A stretch of DNA of 10,187 nt from Candidatus Woesearchaeota archaeon (lineage in GTDB: Archaea; Nanobdellota; Nanobdellia; Woesearchaeales; WJKL01): NCBI GenBank assembly GCA_019322455.1, contig JAHWIT010000060.1, positions 1 through 10,187 on the forward strand, read 5' to 3'. Each line of letters opens with the position of its first letter. Position 1 is the first letter of the stretch. Made by a program: the position numbers and the translations under genes. Below the pieces are notes generated by a model. It was not told the DNA's origin. It ran no database searches and worked only from the letters and a program-made list of their open reading frames with translations. Shown here in pieces: positions 7,872-10,187 of this stretch.

Positions 7872-7918
7872 TATCCCTCATCTTTTAAAGGAATAAAATC
7901 GGTTTTAATAAATTTTAT
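7872..7918 (-). promoter_or_regulatory. cysK promoter and weak Shine-Dalgarno sequence
   Basis: On the minus strand AAATTTATT (about 7907-7915) is a TATA candidate, placing the transcription start near 7884 and giving a leader of about 12 bases. GAGGG (7879-7875) lies only 3-4 bases before the ATG, shorter than ideal. The box assignment is uncertain in this A+T-rich stretch. Confidence 0.4.
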
Positions 7919-7931
7919 GTTTCAAAACCGA
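7899..7931. promoter_or_regulatory. Dyad TCGGTTTT-N17-AAAACCGA between the divergent promoters
   Basis: The perfect 8-base arms are TCGGTTTT (7899-7906) and AAAACCGA (7924-7931), with 17 bases between them. The CGG in an otherwise A/T-only region makes chance less likely. One arm lies just downstream of the presumed cysK TATA box and the other at the BRE position of the ArsR gene, so a bound factor could affect both promoters. The sequence differs from the ATATGAA/TTCATAT sites, which suggests a second regulator. Confidence 0.5.
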
Positions 7932-7935
7932 AAAG

Positions 7936-7943
7936 TTTATAAA
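7936..7943 (+). promoter_or_regulatory. TATA box of the ArsR-isc operon
   Basis: TTTATAAA is centred about 26 bases before the ATG at 7966 and is preceded by the purine-rich GAAAAG, which resembles a BRE. No Shine-Dalgarno sequence follows. The operon is therefore likely to start at or beside the ATG, as a leaderless transcript. Confidence 0.65.
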
Positions 7944-7947
7944 GTAT

Positions 7948-7967
7948 ATATGAATCATAATTCATAT
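7948..7967. promoter_or_regulatory. ArsR/SmtB-type operator, copy 1
   Basis: ATATGAA (7948-7954), N6, TTCATAT (7961-7967); the perfect symmetry extends to 8-base arms around CATA. The TGAA-N6-TTCA core matches the operator core known for SmtB-type ArsR-family repressors. It lies between the TATA box and the start codon and ends within the ATG, where binding would block transcription initiation. Confidence 0.7.
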
Positions 7968-7983
7968 GAAATGTCATTCATAT
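7964..7983. promoter_or_regulatory. ArsR/SmtB-type operator, copy 2
   Basis: ATATGAA (7964-7970), N6, TTCATAT (7977-7983). It has the same half-sites and spacing as copy 1, is shifted 16 bases downstream and shares four bases with it. It lies inside the first codons of the regulator gene, so the coding sequence and the operator overlap. The same motif repeated in the same geometry is strong evidence that it is bound by a dimeric protein, most simply the adjacent regulator. Confidence 0.65.
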
Positions 7984-8271
7984 AAAACCTTTTTTGAAAC
8001 AATAGGCAACAAAACAAGATTAAAGATATTGGAATTGCTTCAAAATAGATCAATATCTGTAACAGAGATTTGCAATGCTCTTAAAGAAGAACAAAGCAAA
8101 ATAAGCCATAATCTAAAATGCCTTGTTGAATGCCATTTCCTTGATGTTAAAAAACAAGGAAAAAAGAGAATCTACTCATTAAACAAAGATACAATAGTTC
8201 CTTTAATGAAATTAGTTGATAAGCATGTTAAAAAATATTGCTGCAAAGAATGTAGAATGAAAGGTGATTAA
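7966..8271 (+). CDS. ArsR-family winged-helix regulator with a cysteine-rich tail
   Basis: Small dimeric DNA-binding repressor of the ArsR/SmtB family; 101 residues, normal for the family. The helix-turn-helix covers about residues 31-55, with recognition helix SKISHNLKCL, and the wing is FLDVKKQGKKRIYSL (58-72). By comparison with E. coli ArsR, only one of the three metalloid-binding cysteines has a counterpart (C36 in TEICNAL). Other cysteines are C3, C52, C56 and a C-terminal CCKEC cluster (C92, C93, C96), which could bind a metal ion or an Fe-S cluster. It is the first gene of an operon with a zinc-ribbon protein, iscS and iscU; the gap to the next start is 3 bases. Two operator-like repeats overlap its start codon, so it very likely represses itself and the operon. 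The signal is unknown; metal, cluster status or redox are inferences from the cysteines and context. Confidence 0.9.
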   Translation: MKCHSYKTFFETIGNKTRLKILELLQNRSISVTEICNALKEEQSKISHNLKCLVECHFLDVKKQGKKRIYSLNKDTIVPLMKLVDKHVKKYCCKECRMKGD

Positions 8272-8274
8272 AAA

Positions 8275-8448
8275 ATGGGAATAAAATCTTTATTGAAAAA
8301 AGTTGGAATTGACATGGATAAAGAATATCTGTGCATAAAATGCAAACAACCAATGCCTGCTGATGAAAAAAGATGTCCTAACTGTAGAGCTTGGAATGAT
8401 TGTTGCAGTATAGATCCTGAATTATTAAATCCACCTAAAAAAGAATAA
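8275..8448 (+). CDS. Small zinc-ribbon-like protein, 57 aa, in the isc operon
   Basis: Short gene starting MGIKSLLKKVGI at 8275 and ending TAA at 8446-8448. It fills the space between the ArsR gene (3-base gap) and iscS (1-base gap), which is what an operon gene would do. The protein has a short basic N-terminal helix, then C20-x2-C23 and C34-P-N-C37, a typical four-cysteine zinc or rubredoxin-like knuckle, followed by an adjacent pair C43-C44 and a charged Pro/Lys tail. I do not recognise a named family. The C4 site probably binds zinc or iron. In this operon it could be a metal or sulfur carrier, a desulfurase partner or a co-regulator, but this is inference only. The competing minus-strand open frame over the same bases (8268-8483) has no such context. 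Confidence 0.8.
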   Translation: MGIKSLLKKVGIDMDKEYLCIKCKQPMPADEKRCPNCRAWNDCCSIDPELLNPPKKE

Positions 8449-8449
8449 A

Positions 8450-9613
8450 ATGGCCGAAACAATCTATTTAGACAACGGAGCAACTACAAAAGTAGCCTTA
8501 GAAGTAGTTAAAGCTATGAATAAATTTCATTCAGAATCTTATGGAAACGCTTCTTCTATCCATCATAAAGGACAAGAAGCAAAAAGAGCATTAGAAGAAG
8601 CAAGACATACAATTGCAAAATCAATTGGAGCAAAAGATCAAGAAATAATTTTCACCTCAGGAGGAACAGAATCAAATAATTTTGCAATAAAAGGAATTGC
8701 TTTTGCCAATAAAAACAAAGGAAAACATATCATAACAACAAAAATAGAGCATGATTGTGTATTAAACTCATGCAAATGGTTAGAAAAACAAGGTTTTCAA
8801 GTTACTTATCTTAATGTGGATAAAGAAGGATTTATTAATCCAGAAGAATTAGAAAAATCAATCACAAACAAAACAATCCTGGTTTCAGTTATTCACGGAA
8901 ATAATGAAATAGGAACAATTCAAAATCTTCAAGCACTATATGAAATATGTAAAAAACATAAAATTTATTTTCATACAGATGCTTGTCAATCTTATACAAA
9001 AACAGAATTATCTGCAAAAAATGCAGACTTGATCACATTAAATGCTCATAAGATTCACGGTCCAAAAGGAGTTGGAGTTCTATACATAAAAAAAGGAACA
9101 AAAATAACTCCATTAGCTCATGGCGGTGGCCATGAAAGAAATCTAAGGTCAGGAACAGAAAATATCCCAGGAATTATAGGATTTGCAAAAGCAGTAAAGC
9201 TTGCAATAAACAAAAAACACATTAATTCTATGGCAAAATTAAGAGATTATTTTATTGAACAGGCATTAAAGATTCCAGATACTCGATTAAACGGTCCAAA
9301 AGGAAATAAAAGACTGTGCAATAATATCAATATTTCATTCAGATACATAGAAGGAGAATCAATTGGAGCTTATTTAGATGTAAAAGGAATCTGCACCTCT
9401 ACAGGCTCTGCATGCTCTTCTAAAAGTCTAGAACCATCTCATGTTTTAATGGCTTTAGAAAAAAACTCAGAAAGAGCTCATGGCTCATTAAGATTCACAA
9501 TCAGTAGATTTACAACAAAACAAGAATTAGATTTCACATTAAAAGAACTCAAAAATACAGTTCAAAAATTAAGAAAAATATCTCCACTAACAAAAATATT
9601 AAAGAGGATATGA
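8450..9613 (+). CDS. iscS: Cysteine desulfurase, IscS/NifS group I
   Basis: PLP enzyme that removes sulfur from cysteine, forming alanine and a protein-bound persulfide used for Fe-S clusters and tRNA thiolation. It has 387 residues. The start MAETIYLDNGATT is the family N-terminus. H101 (in KIEHDCVL) is the residue that stacks on PLP, K201 (in NAHKIHGPKG) is the PLP Schiff-base lysine, and C322 in STGSACSS is the persulfide-forming cysteine on the long loop typical of group I. RSGTEN is present. The C-terminus is short, and the IscU-binding tail of bacterial IscS cannot be matched with confidence. The start is 1 base after the zinc-ribbon gene. The stop TGA overlaps an in-frame ATG of iscU. 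Direct pairing with iscU supports a role in Fe-S assembly rather than a general NifS-like role. Confidence 0.95.
   Translation: MAETIYLDNGATTKVALEVVKAMNKFHSESYGNASSIHHKGQEAKRALEEARHTIAKSIGAKDQEIIFTSGGTESNNFAIKGIAFANKNKGKHIITTKIEHDCVLNSCKWLEKQGFQVTYLNVDKEGFINPEELEKSITNKTILVSVIHGNNEIGTIQNLQALYEICKKHKIYFHTDACQSYTKTELSAKNADLITLNAHKIHGPKGVGVLYIKKGTKITPLAHGGGHERNLRSGTENIPGIIGFAKAVKLAINKKHINSMAKLRDYFIEQALKIPDTRLNGPKGNKRLCNNINISFRYIEGESIGAYLDVKGICTSTGSACSSKSLEPSHVLMALEKNSERAHGSLRFTISRFTTKQELDFTLKELKNTVQKLRKISPLTKILKRI
9603..9607 (+). promoter_or_regulatory. Shine-Dalgarno sequence that decides the iscU start
   Basis: AGAGG lies inside the end of iscS, 8 bases before the ATG at 9616 but only 2 before the ATG at 9610. 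Together with the family's N-terminus (MYS), this favours 9616 as the start. Confidence 0.6.
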
Positions 9614-9615
9614 AA

Positions 9616-9987
9616 ATGTATTCAAAAAAAGTATTAAACAGGTTTCAAAATCCAAAATTTACAGGAGAAATAAAAAATGCAGATGCAGTTGGAGAAGTTG
9701 GTAATGTAAAATGTGGAGATATAATGAGAGTTTATCTTAAAATTGAAGATAATAAAATAAAGGATATTAAATTCAAAACATACGGCTGTGTTGCTGCAAT
9801 TGCTTCTACAGATTATTTGTGTGAAATAGTCAAAGGAAAAACATTAGAACAAGCTAAAAAAATAACAAGCAAAGATGTTGTAAAAAAAATGGGAAATGTT
9901 CCAGCAGTTAAACTGCATTGTTCTGTTCTAGCTCAAAATGCTTTGAAAAAAGCAATTGAAGAATATAAAAAAGAAAAAAAGAGCTAG
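9616..9987 (+). CDS. iscU: Iron-sulfur cluster scaffold protein IscU
   Basis: Scaffold on which IscS-derived sulfur and iron are built into a [2Fe-2S] or [4Fe-4S] cluster; 123 residues, the usual size. The N-terminus MYSKKVLNRFQNPKFTGE matches the classical IscU opening, so the ATG at 9616 is chosen over 9610, which would add two residues. The three cluster cysteines are C33 (in KCGD), C58 (in TYGCVAAIAS) and C102 (in LHCSVLA); the conserved aspartate is D35, and H101 precedes C102. The HscA-recognition segment LPPVK of bacterial IscU reads VPAVK here, so interaction with an HscA-type chaperone is doubtful. The tail is lysine-rich (YKKEKKS). It is the last gene of the operon; its stop overlaps that of the opposite gene. 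No iscA, hscA, hscB or ferredoxin gene is in the window. Confidence 0.95.
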   Translation: MYSKKVLNRFQNPKFTGEIKNADAVGEVGNVKCGDIMRVYLKIEDNKIKDIKFKTYGCVAAIASTDYLCEIVKGKTLEQAKKITSKDVVKKMGNVPAVKLHCSVLAQNALKKAIEEYKKEKKS

Positions 9988-9998
9988 TTAAGCTCTTT
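9964..9998 (-). terminator. Hairpin plus poly-T terminator for the minus-strand gene at the right edge
   Basis: AAAGAGCT (9978-9985) and AGCTCTTT (9991-9998) form an 8-base perfect stem with a 5-base loop. On the minus strand the stem is followed directly by T7-C-T6. This is a classical intrinsic terminator layout for the minus-strand gene, whose stop codon lies in the hairpin. On the plus strand the hairpin is followed by only three T, so it is a poor terminator for iscU. Confidence 0.6.
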
Positions 9999-10187
9999 CC
10001 TTAGACCAAAATCAAATCTTTCTATGAATTCCTCTGCCAGCCAAGGAAAATCCTCTTTAATTAAGTCATAAACATCTCTGCTGTAACAATGCGCACAAAT
10101 ACTCATCCCTTTGCCGCAGAACATACATCTGACTGCTCCTGAAGATATTGGCGTTGCCAGAGACGTTTTTAATTCTGGCCTCCAGTA
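9984..10187 (-). CDS. C-terminal end of an unrecognised CxxC/CxxC zinc-finger-like protein (N-terminus beyond window)
   Basis: The minus-strand frame is open from the window edge to a TAG at 9986-9984, giving the last 67 residues. About 20 residues into the visible part is CMFCGKGMSICAHCYSRDVY, with two CxxC pairs separated by seven residues, probably a zinc site. A helical C-terminus with PWLAEEFIERFDFGL follows. I cannot name the family. Its stop overlaps the stop of iscU by two bases within CTAG, so the two genes are convergent. Codon use looks slightly richer in G and C (CTG, GCG, GGC) than in the neighbouring genes. The missing N-terminal part would be needed to assign a role; no link to Fe-S assembly can be claimed from position alone. 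Confidence 0.8.
   Translation of the reverse strand, partial: YWRPELKTSLATPISSGAVRCMFCGKGMSICAHCYSRDVYDLIKEDFPWLAEEFIERFDFGLRKELN

Noticed and set aside
7657..7896. Open frame on the plus strand opposite the 5' part of cysK
   Set aside because: Antisense shadow that runs over the cysK start and promoter; no family resemblance.
8268..8483. Open frame on the minus strand over the small zinc-ribbon gene
   Set aside because: The plus strand has tight operon spacing and a CxxC/CxxC protein, which explains the region better.
9610..9615. ATG at 9610 overlapping the iscS stop as start of iscU
   Set aside because: The ATG at 9616 has better spacing from the AGAGG and gives the family's MYS N-terminus. 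The earlier start cannot be excluded completely; it adds only two residues.

Overview
The window is very A+T-rich, tightly packed DNA from an archaeon, most likely a small-genome lineage of the DPANN / Woesearchaeota-Pacearchaeota kind. The archaeal call rests on three things. There is an archaeal replication factor C large subunit, and the GlyRS and ValRS are of archaeal type. Several genes also have a TATA-like box about 25-28 bases upstream of an ATG with no Shine-Dalgarno sequence, as expected for leaderless archaeal transcripts. The exact lineage is an inference from base composition and compactness.

Layout. Positions 1-2207 (minus strand) hold the N-terminal part of glycyl-tRNA synthetase, cut by the window edge, and rfcL. 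A 129-base divergent promoter region (2208-2336) with two tandem perfect 10-3-10 inverted repeats separates rfcL from valS (plus, 2337-4754). A 243-aa gene of unknown function follows (plus, 4842-5573). It has the only strong Shine-Dalgarno sequence at normal spacing in front of a separately transcribed gene. It converges, with a 4-base gap, on cysS (minus, 5578-6975), which lies 2 bases behind cysK (minus, 6978-7871).

Divergent from cysK is a compact four-gene operon on the plus strand: an ArsR-family regulator (7966-8271), a 57-aa zinc-ribbon-like protein (8275-8448), a group I cysteine desulfurase IscS/NifS (8450-9613) and the Fe-S scaffold IscU (9616-9987). The last gene is the C-terminal end of a minus-strand CxxC/CxxC protein (9984 to the window edge). 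Its stop codon overlaps that of iscU inside a hairpin that looks like an intrinsic terminator.

How the genes fit together. Positions 5578-9987 form a cysteine and sulfur island. CysK makes cysteine, CysS loads it on tRNA, IscS takes sulfur from it and IscU assembles Fe-S clusters. The ArsR-type regulator sits in the position that IscR holds in bacterial isc operons. Two overlapping copies of ATATGAA-N6-TTCATAT lie across its own start codon, so autoregulation is likely. Its cysteine-rich tail makes a metal, Fe-S or redox signal plausible. The rest of the window is translation and replication housekeeping (GlyRS, ValRS, RfcL). No tRNA, rRNA, CRISPR array, insertion sequence or phage gene was seen.
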